NCBI GenBank assembly: GCA_937889535.1
Contig: CALBZW010000011.1
Coordinates: 143,411-207,410, forward strand
Source of the DNA: an uncultured Candidatus Saccharibacteria bacterium
Lineage (GTDB): Bacteria; Patescibacteriota; Saccharimonadia; Saccharimonadales; Saccharimonadaceae
Reading direction: 5' to 3'
DNA: 64,000 nt
Under the pieces are notes generated by a model. That model did not search any database. It worked only from the letters and a program-made list of their open reading frames with translations, and was not told where the DNA came from. Positions 8,801 through 17,023 of this stretch are shown in pieces (positions within the stretch are counted from its first letter, which is position 1; the number at the start of each line of letters is the position of its first letter). A program made the position numbers and the translations under genes.

Positions 8801-9885
8801 AGCCGAAATCCTTTCTTCGTATCAAATAGTTTATTGAAATGATAGCTCGTGAGCCAATCTTCGAGGATTTTAAGCTCGTCGGCGTCTTCTTTTGCATTCG
8901 GCAAAGGAATCTGATGAGCAAGGTAGTTGCCGGCAACCTTTTTACCATGAACTTCGGTCGGGCCGGTCGCACCTTTTTCGGTACGCAAAATGAAGAATGG
9001 ATATTCATATTTTTCGGCTCGGGCTAGAGCGTCTTGGAAAGTCTCGGGTTTATCGCCGTTGATTTCGACTGGCGTATAGCCAAAACCGCGAATCATTTCG
9101 TTAAGCTCGCGCTCTGACTTGCGACCGTATAGAGTTGGTCCAGAAATTTTGTAACCGTTGAGATGTAAAATCGGCAAAACTTTTCCATGATAAAGGTGGC
9201 TACCGGAAGTTTTGACGAGATTTAGCGAAGCTAAAGCGGAGGCGGTCTCTAATTCCCCATCGCCAAGCATAACTGCGACAGTGCGCTCAGGATGACCCAG
9301 CACATAACCATAAGCTGCGCCAAGAGCATAGCCTAATTCTCCACCTTCACAAATCACGCCGGGAGTAAAAGGGCTGGCGTGGGACGGGAACCCGCCAGGC
9401 CAGGAGAAATTGCGGCAGATATAGGCAATGCCTTTTTCGTCAAGCGTAGCCTTCGAGTCGACTTTGGCAAGTTCGCCGTCGAGGAATAAATTTGCTTGAA
9501 GCGCAGGAAAACCGTGACCGGGACCGAGAACAAAGTAAAAATTCGGATCAGGAACACGAGGCTCGGAATGATAACTGTCGTCATCGTCCCGAGATTTTTG
9601 CTTTATGGCAAATGGGTCAAAATCTTCTAGCTTCTGCTTATCACTAGTAGAGGCGGAATGATCGGTATTAGCGCTTTTGCTAAAGTAGTATTTAAGATTA
9701 GCATAGGCGACATCAATGCCATGGCAAGTTCCCCAGTGGCCGAGAAGACGAGGCTTAATATCGTCAAAAGTTAGCTTGCGCGAAAGTAGATAATTGTCTT
9801 GGAGGAAAAGCTGTGCCACTACCAAATAATCGCTGGCGCGGACGCGACGACGAATCGTCTCAAGATTGCTCCCATGTGTTTCCAT
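8797..9885 (-). CDS. Phosphoketolase, N-terminal half (thiamine diphosphate-binding PP domain)
   Basis: First part of phosphoketolase. Visible motifs are HWGTCHGIDVAYANL, GPGHGFPALQANL, GGFPSHASPFTPG, EGGELGYALG, the ThDP motif GDGELETA...N and LHLNGYKISGPT, all in the usual order. It stops with FDTKKGFRL at the point where the linker to the Pyr domain begins, and the downstream gene continues with the next domain. ATTATA at 9893-9898 gives a TATAAT on this strand 7 nt before the ATG, so a leaderless mRNA is likely. The two gene products probably form a heteromeric enzyme; a fused protein by frameshifting is an alternative. Confidence 0.92.
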   Translation of the reverse strand: METHGSNLETIRRRVRASDYLVVAQLFLQDNYLLSRKLTFDDIKPRLLGHWGTCHGIDVAYANLKYYFSKSANTDHSASTSDKQKLEDFDPFAIKQKSRDDDDSYHSEPRVPDPNFYFVLGPGHGFPALQANLFLDGELAKVDSKATLDEKGIAYICRNFSWPGGFPSHASPFTPGVICEGGELGYALGAAYGYVLGHPERTVAVMLGDGELETASALASLNLVKTSGSHLYHGKVLPILHLNGYKISGPTLYGRKSERELNEMIRGFGYTPVEINGDKPETFQDALARAEKYEYPFFILRTEKGATGPTEVHGKKVAGNYLAHQIPLPNAKEDADELKILEDWLTSYHFNKLFDTKKGFRL

Positions 9886-9944
9886 ATATATTATTATAGC
9901 AGTTTTTAACGAAAATATGGAAAATGTCTACGGTTTCGCGGATA

Positions 9945-10475
9945 TTACTTATGCTTGACTTTGACCATCGCCGCGCGGATAACTGAACCGTCATAAAGAT
10001 AGCCGGGGCGCAAAGTTTCAGCGATAACTTCGGTATCACCCTCGCCATTTTCGACGGAAACCGCTTCATGGAGATCGGGGTTGAATTCAGTGCCAGGAGT
10101 AGAATCAATCTGCGCTAGACCGAGATTGGCTAAAGTTTTGTCAAAATTCTTGCGTAGAGGAGAAAGCTGCTCGGGGTAAGCACTCAGCGCGCGTTCAAAA
10201 TCGTCAACAAGCGGAAGAAATTTCTCGACGGTGGCATATTTCGCAGCAGACATGGCGAGAGTTTTCTGGCTTTCAACTTGCTTGCGATAGTTCTCGAAAT
10301 CAGCACGAGTGCGCTGGAGATCGCCAAGTAATTCGGCCGTCGCGTCAGTTTGCGCAGTGACAGTTTCTACCTCGGGCTGAGCAGCAGAATCGGGTGCCTG
10401 GGCGGAGTCTATAATTTCGTCAGGTTGCATAGCAATGTCTTCCGGGGAGTTTTCTTCGATTTTGACTTTTTTCAT
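9945..10475 (-). CDS. grpE: GrpE nucleotide exchange factor
   Basis: Cochaperone that releases ADP from DnaK. The acidic, Gln/Ala-rich N-terminus precedes the typical long helix (LLGDLQRTRADFENYRKQ) and the C-terminal beta domain with NPDLHEAVS and LRPGYLYDGSVIRAAMVKV. The length of 176 residues is normal. It follows hrcA by 12 bp with an AAGGAAGGAA Shine-Dalgarno and is therefore in the hrcA operon under CIRCE control. No dnaK lies in this window. Confidence 0.96.
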   Translation of the reverse strand: MKKVKIEENSPEDIAMQPDEIIDSAQAPDSAAQPEVETVTAQTDATAELLGDLQRTRADFENYRKQVESQKTLAMSAAKYATVEKFLPLVDDFERALSAYPEQLSPLRKNFDKTLANLGLAQIDSTPGTEFNPDLHEAVSVENGEGDTEVIAETLRPGYLYDGSVIRAAMVKVKHK

Positions 10476-10487
10476 ATAATTCCTTCC

Positions 10488-11243
10488 TTATTTTAGAGAT
10501 AATGCATTTTCCAGCATGACACCAGCTTGACGCACGAGCGACATGACGCGGGCGTAATTTTGACGAGTCGGGCCAAGCACGCCAATATAGCTTCGATCGG
10601 AATATGGCGAACGGAAACGGCTAACGATTAAAGAAACTTGAGAAGTTTTGCCGATAGGATTTTCTTGGCCAATGAAGATATTGAGCGGCTGACCGGGTGC
10701 AGCCTCACGAAGCCAAGGTTCAAGATTGTCGAGCAACTTCGCGACGGCCTGGACGCGCTGATTATCAAGAAACTCAGGCTGAGTAAAAAGTCGAGCAATG
10801 CCAGACATGTAGAGTTGGTCGCCAATCGTAGCTAGACCAAGGTTGCCAGTCAGTTCAACTAGCGAATCGACGGCGCCACGAATTGCAAAATCGGCACGAG
10901 TCTGCGAGCTAATGCGGACTTCAAGTACACGATTCCCCCGTTCAAGCGGTTTGTCATCTGGCGTCTCGCGACGTAGCGGAATCGCAGATTCGACTTCTTC
11001 AGGATTTTCCGACAGAGTATTCACATAATAGCGATACCCCGCATCAGTCGGGACACGACCAGCGGAAGTGTGCGGCTGAGCAATATAGCCGTATTCTTCA
11101 AGGCGGGCCATCTCGGCGCGGATTGTAGCCGAAGATACGTCAAAAAGTTTTGCCAGAGTAACGCTACCAACTGGAGTAGCTAACTCAGCGTATTCTTCGA
11201 TAATTGCAAAGAGGATTCCCTCTTGGCGTTTTGTCAAACTCAT
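10488..11243 (-). CDS. hrcA: Heat-inducible transcription repressor HrcA
   Basis: Repressor of chaperone genes that binds CIRCE. The N-terminal winged helix is clear (LTKRQEGILFAIIEEYAELATPVGS, then SSATIRAEMARLEEYGYI, with the family motif PHTSAGRVPTDAGYRYYV). The C-terminal effector domain ends with IGVLGPTRQNYARVMSLV. The upstream in-frame start (11267) would lie inside the -10, so I choose the ATG at 11243, 6 nt after ATTATA/TATAAT at 11250-11255. A CIRCE copy (11261-11287) overlaps the promoter, giving autoregulation of hrcA-grpE. Confidence 0.96.
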   Translation of the reverse strand: MSLTKRQEGILFAIIEEYAELATPVGSVTLAKLFDVSSATIRAEMARLEEYGYIAQPHTSAGRVPTDAGYRYYVNTLSENPEEVESAIPLRRETPDDKPLERGNRVLEVRISSQTRADFAIRGAVDSLVELTGNLGLATIGDQLYMSGIARLFTQPEFLDNQRVQAVAKLLDNLEPWLREAAPGQPLNIFIGQENPIGKTSQVSLIVSRFRSPYSDRSYIGVLGPTRQNYARVMSLVRQAGVMLENALSLK

Positions 11244-11260
11244 ACTTTCATTATAGCAAA

Positions 11261-11287
11261 TTAGCACTCTTTTCGCAATAGTGCTAG
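11261..11287 (-). promoter_or_regulatory. CIRCE operator of hrcA-grpE
   Basis: TTAGCACTC-N9-TAGTGCTAG; the outer arms match the CIRCE consensus TTAGCACTC-N9-GAGTGCTAA at all but two positions. It lies just upstream of the -10 of hrcA and covers its -35 region. Confidence 0.9.
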
Positions 11288-11324
11288 ATGGGAGACAGAT
11301 TGGATTTTATGCTATAATCAATAC

Positions 11325-11963
11325 ATGGAAGAACAGATACAGAATATTAAGACTTGGCTCGGGCGCGGGAGCATAAATATCTTCGGCTTGCCAATGAGCG
11401 GTAAAGATACGGTGGGGGTGCGACTCGCGGAGACGATTGGGGGGAAATTTTTGTCTTCGGGTATCATCGTACGGGCGCTAGAAAAATCAACACAGCAGAA
11501 TCACACGGGCGAAGGTAAGTTAATGCCATCAAATGTGTTTTATGAATGGGTCTTGCCGTATTTTGAAAAAAATGAGCTATTAAATTATCCGTTAGTCTTG
11601 TCATCAATTGGGCGCTGGGAAGGCGAAGAGAATCAAGTAATGAGCGTGGCACGGGAGAGTGGGCATCCGATTCGCGCAGTAGTTATGTTACAGCTTTCGG
11701 AACAAGATGCAATTGAGCGTTGGGAGGCGGCGAAGCTCTTGAACGATCGCGGGCTGAGAGCGGATGATGCCGACCCGGCAGTATTTCAGACGCGGATTAA
11801 TGAATATCGCGAGAAAACCGTACCTGTTCTAAAACATTATCAGGAATTAGGGCTTCTTCTTCCGGTGAAGGCTGATGCGCCGCGCGATCAGGTTTTTGCG
11901 AACGTGATTGAGGCGTTGGATAGTTTTGCGCGCCGTTCGGGCAATTTCACGACGGAATTGTAA
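11325..11963 (+). CDS. Nucleoside monophosphate kinase (adenylate kinase-like)
   Basis: P-loop kinase of the adenylate kinase group. Residues INIFGLPMSGKDTVG form the Walker A loop, slightly altered from the GxPGxGKGT of Adk; a lid-like part with LNDRGLRADDADPAVFQTRI and the following helix match the arginine-bearing Adk region. 212 residues. It may phosphorylate AMP or another NMP; the altered P-loop makes the substrate uncertain. TATAAT at 11313-11318 is 6 nt before the ATG (leaderless). It is divergent from hrcA, and its 3' end overlaps the convergent lamin-tail gene by 117 bp. Confidence 0.75.
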   Translation: MEEQIQNIKTWLGRGSINIFGLPMSGKDTVGVRLAETIGGKFLSSGIIVRALEKSTQQNHTGEGKLMPSNVFYEWVLPYFEKNELLNYPLVLSSIGRWEGEENQVMSVARESGHPIRAVVMLQLSEQDAIERWEAAKLLNDRGLRADDADPAVFQTRINEYREKTVPVLKHYQELGLLLPVKADAPRDQVFANVIEALDSFARRSGNFTTEL

Positions 11964-13433
11964 AATAATATAGACTGTTCCAGCCGAAATGATAAGTGTT
12001 ACGATGCCGGCGGCAATGAAGACCGATTTGCTAGAAGATGTATTGGGAACGAGAGCGTAGGTCGCGCCATCGTTGTTAGAGGTAATCTTACGGCAGCGAT
12101 TAGTTTCAGGATTACGCTCGTATCCAGCCTTGCATTCTTTTGCTCCGCTGGACTCGGCGATTTTCTTGCAACGTCCGGTCAGTGGGTTAAGATATTTTCC
12201 CTCCGGGCAGACTGTAGTACTAGAGCCGGAGGTGACGTTAACACAGTTGCCTGTATCAGGATTGATGGTCTTACCGGTCGGGCAAGTGCGAAATTCTTGA
12301 TAGACATTTGCGCTGCCCGGAGTAGGTGCGTAGGTCAGATCCCAAATTTCTTCACTACCGGTAGTATAGAAACGAGCATAACTGGTAGACTTTTTCTGAC
12401 CATGATTATAGACTAGGGTGTCGACGGTTGCCCCGTTGGTGTCTATGAGTTCTATCGTATTAGAGGAATTGGGATTTTTTGTCAGACTAAAGCTAGTAGT
12501 CTGGGCTGACGGATAGTAGGCATAATAGCCATCGGCGGTAATTTCTCCAGAGAGGTAATAGGTTTTGTTCTTATAGCGAAGCGCGCATCGGTCCATGACA
12601 ACTGTCTGACCAGAAGGATTATAAAGTTCAATAAATTGTTCGGACTTGTCGTTCGCATAATAAGCAAGAATTTCAGAAAATTCTAAATCGTAGCAGCGCG
12701 AGGTGGTTTCGGTAGAATTGTCGTTAGATCCGTCAGGGCTATCCGGAGTCGGCGGAAGGATGAGCGAGGGCTGAGATGGGTCGAAATCGGGTTCATAGTC
12801 AATAATATGTTCAAAGTTCCCAGTATCAGAATTGCGCACTAGCGTAGTGGGTTTGGCGCTCTTGAAGCTCGATAAACAACCCTCGCCGCTCCCCCAGCAA
12901 ACTTGGTCGATGGTTTCATTATGATAAGTTAATTCAATCCGGCCATTCGCCATAGCGAGCGTCGTCATATAGGTCGCGTCCGCCCGATCGCTAGCTGGCG
13001 ACCGAGCGTAACGCATGAGGAGAGTCTCGCCAGTCATAAGGCTTCCCTCCGCAAAGTCAAGGAGGAGGGTGGTTTTACCGCTGGAGTTCGTATAACGAAG
13101 TCCATAACCAGCGAGCGAAAAATCAGGAGTGTCGACAATTTTCTGCAACTCGATGAGCTCGCCGACATTTTGAGCCTCATCGATAGTATAGCCAGGATTA
13201 ACAGCTTGAATTATGAGATCGGTTGTGAATTTGAAACTATCATCTGGTTCTTTCGGCAAGTCAGAGTCAGGATTATCAGGGTTAGGCCCATCGACTGTTG
13301 AATTGTCTGCCTGATACTCTTGCAATAGCCGAGAAGAGGAAGCAATAATGGGACTAATTTGACAGCCACAGCAACTTAAAATCGCAGTACCAAACAGTAG
13401 ACTGAACCGAAAATGATGTAAAAATTTCTTCAT
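11847..13433 (-). CDS. Lamin-tail-domain surface lipoprotein with Cys repeats and a C-terminal membrane anchor
   Basis: Exported protein: basic N-terminus, hydrophobic stretch and a possible lipobox ILSC within the first 21 residues. A lamin tail domain occupies the middle (CYDLEFSEILAYYAN...SEQFIELYNPSG...TPGSANVYQEF). Three repeats of about 27 residues follow, each with the pattern C-x-G-K/Y-x-x-NPxTxxC. A membrane helix and a strongly basic tail end the protein, so it is anchored at the C-terminus. The start at 13433 follows TATGCT by 6 nt; the upstream in-frame codons lie in the promoter. The last 117 bp are antisense to the kinase gene at 11325-11963. It is probably on the cell surface facing the host cell; no enzyme activity is visible. 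Confidence 0.75.
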   Translation of the reverse strand: MKKFLHHFRFSLLFGTAILSCCGCQISPIIASSSRLLQEYQADNSTVDGPNPDNPDSDLPKEPDDSFKFTTDLIIQAVNPGYTIDEAQNVGELIELQKIVDTPDFSLAGYGLRYTNSSGKTTLLLDFAEGSLMTGETLLMRYARSPASDRADATYMTTLAMANGRIELTYHNETIDQVCWGSGEGCLSSFKSAKPTTLVRNSDTGNFEHIIDYEPDFDPSQPSLILPPTPDSPDGSNDNSTETTSRCYDLEFSEILAYYANDKSEQFIELYNPSGQTVVMDRCALRYKNKTYYLSGEITADGYYAYYPSAQTTSFSLTKNPNSSNTIELIDTNGATVDTLVYNHGQKKSTSYARFYTTGSEEIWDLTYAPTPGSANVYQEFRTCPTGKTINPDTGNCVNVTSGSSTTVCPEGKYLNPLTGRCKKIAESSGAKECKAGYERNPETNRCRKITSNNDGATYALVPNTSSSKSVFIAAGIVTLIISAGTVYIILQFRREIARTARKTIQRLNHVRKNLIARRISLHRKKKP

Positions 13434-13493
13434 GAACGGAGCATAGCACAAAATGAAAAAAATTAGCAAGCATAAGTGTGATATAATTTTGGT

Positions 13494-14186
13494 ATGGAGA
13501 TGATAGTTCCCTTTAGTGAGGTGTTTTTGGCCGCGGTGATTCACGCGACTTTGCAGCTCAGTTTGGGAGCGTTACTGTTGCTTTATCATGCAAGCCTTGG
13601 TAAGCATGTGCGGAAAAAGACGCGTTTTCTAGTAGATAGCTACATTTCTGGAATGGGAATGTTGGTGTTTTTGGGACTTGCAGCGACGATTTTTGTTCTT
13701 GACCGTTATTTTGAAAAACCTTTGTATATTGAGGAGCTTGTAATCGTAGTAGGGATGTTAGTGGCGCTGGCGATTGCGACGTGGTTCTTCTATTATCGGC
13801 GTGGAAAGAGTACAGAACTGTGGTTGCCTCGGAGCGTGGCGCGATTTATTGATAAGCGCGCGAAGACGACCAATAGCAATACCGAGGCATTCTCGTTGGG
13901 AGTTTTGACGAGCCTAGCAGAAATGCCATTTACGATAGTTCTATTCGTGGTCGCGGCGAATAGCATTTTGGTCCTGCCACATTTATATCAGATTCTTGCG
14001 GTAGCAATGTACACGATTATCACTATTGTGCCGCCGATTGTGCTACGATTTGCAATACGTAAAGGGCAAACCGTAGTAGACATTCAAAGATGGAGAGTGA
14101 AACATAAATTATTCTTTCGATTGTTGACATGTGTAGGATTTTTGGCGCTGGGATTCTTCTTGTTTACTTTTGAGGTCCTAGTATGA
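13494..14186 (+). CDS. Polytopic membrane protein, unknown
   Basis: 230 residues with about six hydrophobic helices (starting with VFLAAVIHATLQLSLGALLLLYHASLG) and short basic loops. I do not recognise the family; the early HATLQLSLGALLLLYH segment, with a histidine in a membrane helix, might hint at a transporter or a protein handling other membrane proteins. TATAAT at 13482-13487 ends 6 nt before the ATG (leaderless). The stop codon overlaps the start of the next gene as ATGA, indicating translational coupling. Confidence 0.6.
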   Translation: MEMIVPFSEVFLAAVIHATLQLSLGALLLLYHASLGKHVRKKTRFLVDSYISGMGMLVFLGLAATIFVLDRYFEKPLYIEELVIVVGMLVALAIATWFFYYRRGKSTELWLPRSVARFIDKRAKTTNSNTEAFSLGVLTSLAEMPFTIVLFVVAANSILVLPHLYQILAVAMYTIITIVPPIVLRFAIRKGQTVVDIQRWRVKHKLFFRLLTCVGFLALGFFLFTFEVLV

Positions 14187-14533
14187 CAGAGAAGTCTAGT
14201 GAAGAAAAGCAAAAACGTCTTAGAATTAAGCGTAAGCGGGGTGCTTGTCAACCCGTAACCACAAGCGGTATAAAACGACGCAATAAAAGTCAACCCGTAA
14301 CCTTTAGCGAAAAGGAGTTGAGAGAAGAACTATTGCGCGAGGCGAAAGCCCTCAAGATGCCAGTAGGAACAGCGGAAGTTGTCGCTTCTAAGGTGGCGGA
14401 GCAAGTTGGTAAATGGGCAGCCAAACGGCCGGTGGTAACCGTAGACGATATCTATCGACGAATAGCAATAGAAACAGAAAAATATAGTGCTGATTTAGCT
14501 TATGTCTATCAAAATCGTGGTAAAATAATATAA
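14183..14533 (+). CDS. Small basic protein with an ATP-cone-like C-terminal region
   Basis: 116 residues. The first 45 are very rich in Lys/Arg (two copies of a QPVT-containing stretch, CQPVTTSGIKRR and SQPVTFSEKE). Residues about 55-116 (VVASKVAEQVGKW...VTVDDIYRRIAIETEKYSADLAYVYQNRGKII) resemble the helical second half of the ATP-cone found in NrdR and ribonucleotide reductases, but the glycine-rich first half is missing. It may be a regulator or a nucleic-acid-binding protein. It is coupled to the preceding membrane protein (ATGA overlap) and lies 23 bp before the oxidoreductase. Function unknown. Confidence 0.55.
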   Translation: MTEKSSEEKQKRLRIKRKRGACQPVTTSGIKRRNKSQPVTFSEKELREELLREAKALKMPVGTAEVVASKVAEQVGKWAAKRPVVTVDDIYRRIAIETEKYSADLAYVYQNRGKII

Positions 14534-14556
14534 GATGAAGATGGTGGGTAATAGTA

Positions 14557-15921
14557 ATGAGTAAGTTTGACTATCAATATGTAGTGATTGGTAGCGGCGC
14601 AGCTGGAAGCGCGGCGGCTTTGATGGCGGCTGGACTGGGAGCGCATACAGCGATCGTTGAATCGGATCGTTGGGGCGGCACGACTCTGAATTATCGTGAT
14701 ATTCCCTACGGTGCGGCTTTGGAATTTTCACAGCTATATGCGGAGGCGGTAGCAGGTTCGCGCTTTGGGATGTCAAGTTCGACGCTGAGATATAATTATC
14801 CAACCGTGTTAAATTGGCAAGCGGCGGCAGTGCGGCGATCAGGGGGAGGAAGTCGGAAGGTTTTTGAGAATGCCGGAATTGATTGTCATCATGGTTTCGC
14901 ACAGTTTATTAGTCCGCATGTGATTGCACTCGGGAATCGGCAAATTAGTGCGGAGAAGTTTTTGATTGCAACCGGTACGAATATTGCGGTGAATGGGATT
15001 TCGGGAATTGATACAGTAAATTGTTGGTCACCGGACACGGCACTGAGGATGGCGAAGTTACCAAAAGTCTTGTTGGTTGTTGGTGGTGGTTCAACAGGCT
15101 GCGAGCTAGCGGAGTATTTTGGGGCGCTCGGAGTAAAGGTTTTGATGATAGAGGCGCAAGACCGGATTTTGCCGCGCGAAGATCCGGAAGCGAGTGAGGT
15201 CATCAGTAAGCATTTGCGGGATCGGTTTGGAGTGAAAATTCTAGAGAATTCGCGCGTGGTCGCTTTGGAGCAGGAGCAGAATAGTCAGCGAGCGGTGTTT
15301 ATTCGAGGTGGTCAAGAGAAAGCTGTGCGAGTGGAGGCGATTGTACTCGCGACAACGCCAGAACCGACGACAGATTTGGGATTGGAAAATGCGGGAGTGA
15401 AGTTTTCATATCGCGGCATTCAGACCGACCAAAATCTCAAGACGACTTGTCGCCATATTTGGGCGGCGGGCGATGTGATTGGCGGAGAAAGTTCAACGGA
15501 AAAGGCGACTTATGAAGGTAAGTTGGCGACGTTGAACGCAATTAAAGGTGCCGGGAATGTGATTAATTATACTGGTTTTACGCGGATGACAAATACCTTG
15601 CCGCGTGTAGCGAAAGTTGGGTTGAATGAGATGGAATGCGCGCAGTTGAAACAGAAGCAGAAGACGGCATTGGTGCCACTGGATGCGGTGAGCGCATCAA
15701 ATACGAGTGATTTTCGAGCTGGGTTTGTGAAGATTACGGCAAATCTAAAAGGACAGATTATTGGTGCAACAGTAGTAGCACCGGAAGCGGATATTATTAT
15801 ACAAGAGATCGCGATGGCAATTCGGAACGGGCTAAAGGCGAATGAGCTGGCTGGAACGCCGCATGTAGCGACGAGCTGGAGCGAAGCAGTGAGGCTTGCG
15901 GCGCGAGACTTAGCTGCGTAG
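14557..15921 (+). CDS. FAD/NAD(P)-dependent oxidoreductase lacking the redox-active disulfide
   Basis: 454 residues with the dihydrolipoamide dehydrogenase/mercuric reductase layout: FAD-binding VVIGSGAAGSAAAL at the N-terminus, the NAD-binding loop LLVVGGGSTGCELAEYFG, the second FAD motif IWAAGDVIGG and the C-terminal dimerisation domain. The usual GGTCLNxGCxPSK site reads GGTTLNYRDIPY, so both cysteines are replaced (Thr43, Asp48). A His...Glu pair survives in PHVATSWSEA. It cannot act as a classical disulfide reductase; it may be an NADH oxidase-like or quinone-like flavoenzyme. The start follows a GGTGGG Shine-Dalgarno. Confidence 0.8.
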   Translation: MSKFDYQYVVIGSGAAGSAAALMAAGLGAHTAIVESDRWGGTTLNYRDIPYGAALEFSQLYAEAVAGSRFGMSSSTLRYNYPTVLNWQAAAVRRSGGGSRKVFENAGIDCHHGFAQFISPHVIALGNRQISAEKFLIATGTNIAVNGISGIDTVNCWSPDTALRMAKLPKVLLVVGGGSTGCELAEYFGALGVKVLMIEAQDRILPREDPEASEVISKHLRDRFGVKILENSRVVALEQEQNSQRAVFIRGGQEKAVRVEAIVLATTPEPTTDLGLENAGVKFSYRGIQTDQNLKTTCRHIWAAGDVIGGESSTEKATYEGKLATLNAIKGAGNVINYTGFTRMTNTLPRVAKVGLNEMECAQLKQKQKTALVPLDAVSASNTSDFRAGFVKITANLKGQIIGATVVAPEADIIIQEIAMAIRNGLKANELAGTPHVATSWSEAVRLAARDLAA

Positions 15922-15924
15922 TAG

Positions 15925-15953
15925 TTGACAAAAAGCTTATGGTATGCTAGAAT
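15925..15953 (+). promoter_or_regulatory. Consensus promoter antisense to arcC
   Basis: TTGACA (15925-15930), 17-bp spacer, TAGAAT (15948-15953) with TGC before it. The nearest downstream gene on this strand is far away; the transcript would begin near 15960, pass a small hairpin (AGCCG/CGGCT at 15963-15979) and run antisense into arcC. Confidence 0.5.
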
Positions 15954-15991
15954 AAGAGTACAAGCCGCTCTGGTCGGCTATATCTGTAGTG

Positions 15992-16933
15992 TTAACCCTG
16001 GACGATTGTGCCGGAACGGCGCTTGAGGGCGAGTTCTAGATTTTCGGGCGAAGTGATAATCCCGAGACGTTTTTTGCTGGCGAATTGTGCGATTGCTTGA
16101 ATCTTTGGAAGCATCGATCCGGCGCCGAAGTGGCCATCGCGGATATAGTTCATTGCTTCAGTCGGCGTCAGTATACCGAGCGCAATTTGGTCAGGTTGGC
16201 CGTAGTTAATATAGGCATTAGGTACGGCGGTAACAGAGACAAAAATATCGGCTTTAATAAGTTCGGCGAGTTTCTCGGCAGCGAGGTCTTTGTCAATAAC
16301 GGCGTCGACGCCACGCAGAGTTTTGAGAACTCTAGAGCGGACAACCGGGATACCGCCGCCGCCAACCGCAATCACGATGGCGCCAGATTGCATCAAAGAC
16401 ATAATCTCGCGACGCTCAACGATATCAATCGGTTTCGGCGAAGGAACAATGCGGCGATATCCACGACCGGAATCTTCGCGCATTTCCCAGCTGCGAGTCT
16501 TGGCCAGCTTGACTGCCTCCTTTGCAGTATAGAATTCCCCGATTGGCTTCGACGGATGTTTGAAAGCTGGATCATTACGATCGACGACAACTTGAGTAAC
16601 GATGCTGGCAACTTGTTTACGCTTATGATCACGAGCAAAAGCGTTACCAATTGCCTGCGAAAGCCAATAGCCAATCTGCCCCTGGCTCATAGCAACAGCA
16701 GTCTCAAGAGGCATAGCAGGAGCAGTCGCTGTACTGGCGGTCTCCTCATGGATTAAAATATTACCAACCTGCGGGCCATTGCCATGAGCGACAATAATCT
16801 CGTACTTTGCAGAAAGTTTAGCAATAATTTGGCCGATTTTCTCGGCGACAGATTTTTGGGCTTCGGCGGTGACTTCGCCGTCTTTTTGAAGTGCGTTGCC
16901 ACCCAAAGCAATGACCACACGTGGTTTACTCAT
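15992..16933 (-). CDS. arcC: Carbamate kinase
   Basis: Makes ATP and carbamate from carbamoyl phosphate and ADP, the last step of the arginine deiminase pathway. Family features are VVIALGGNALQ at the start, AHGNGPQVGNIL, VAVGGGGIPVV, the DKDLAAEKLA segment and FGAGSMLPKIQA. The length of 313 residues is normal. AGTATA at 16940-16945 gives TATACT 6 nt before the ATG (leaderless). No arcA or arcB is next to it, so in this window it stands alone and its carbamoyl phosphate source is not visible. Confidence 0.95.
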   Translation of the reverse strand: MSKPRVVIALGGNALQKDGEVTAEAQKSVAEKIGQIIAKLSAKYEIIVAHGNGPQVGNILIHEETASTATAPAMPLETAVAMSQGQIGYWLSQAIGNAFARDHKRKQVASIVTQVVVDRNDPAFKHPSKPIGEFYTAKEAVKLAKTRSWEMREDSGRGYRRIVPSPKPIDIVERREIMSLMQSGAIVIAVGGGGIPVVRSRVLKTLRGVDAVIDKDLAAEKLAELIKADIFVSVTAVPNAYINYGQPDQIALGILTPTEAMNYIRDGHFGAGSMLPKIQAIAQFASKKRLGIITSPENLELALKRRSGTIVQG

Positions 16934-17023
16934 GTAAAAAGTATACGCTAAAAATTAATTTTAGGCAAATCTCTAATGCTTGACAAGTGTTTTTGAGGGC
17001 TGACAATAGGAGCTGACTCCGTG

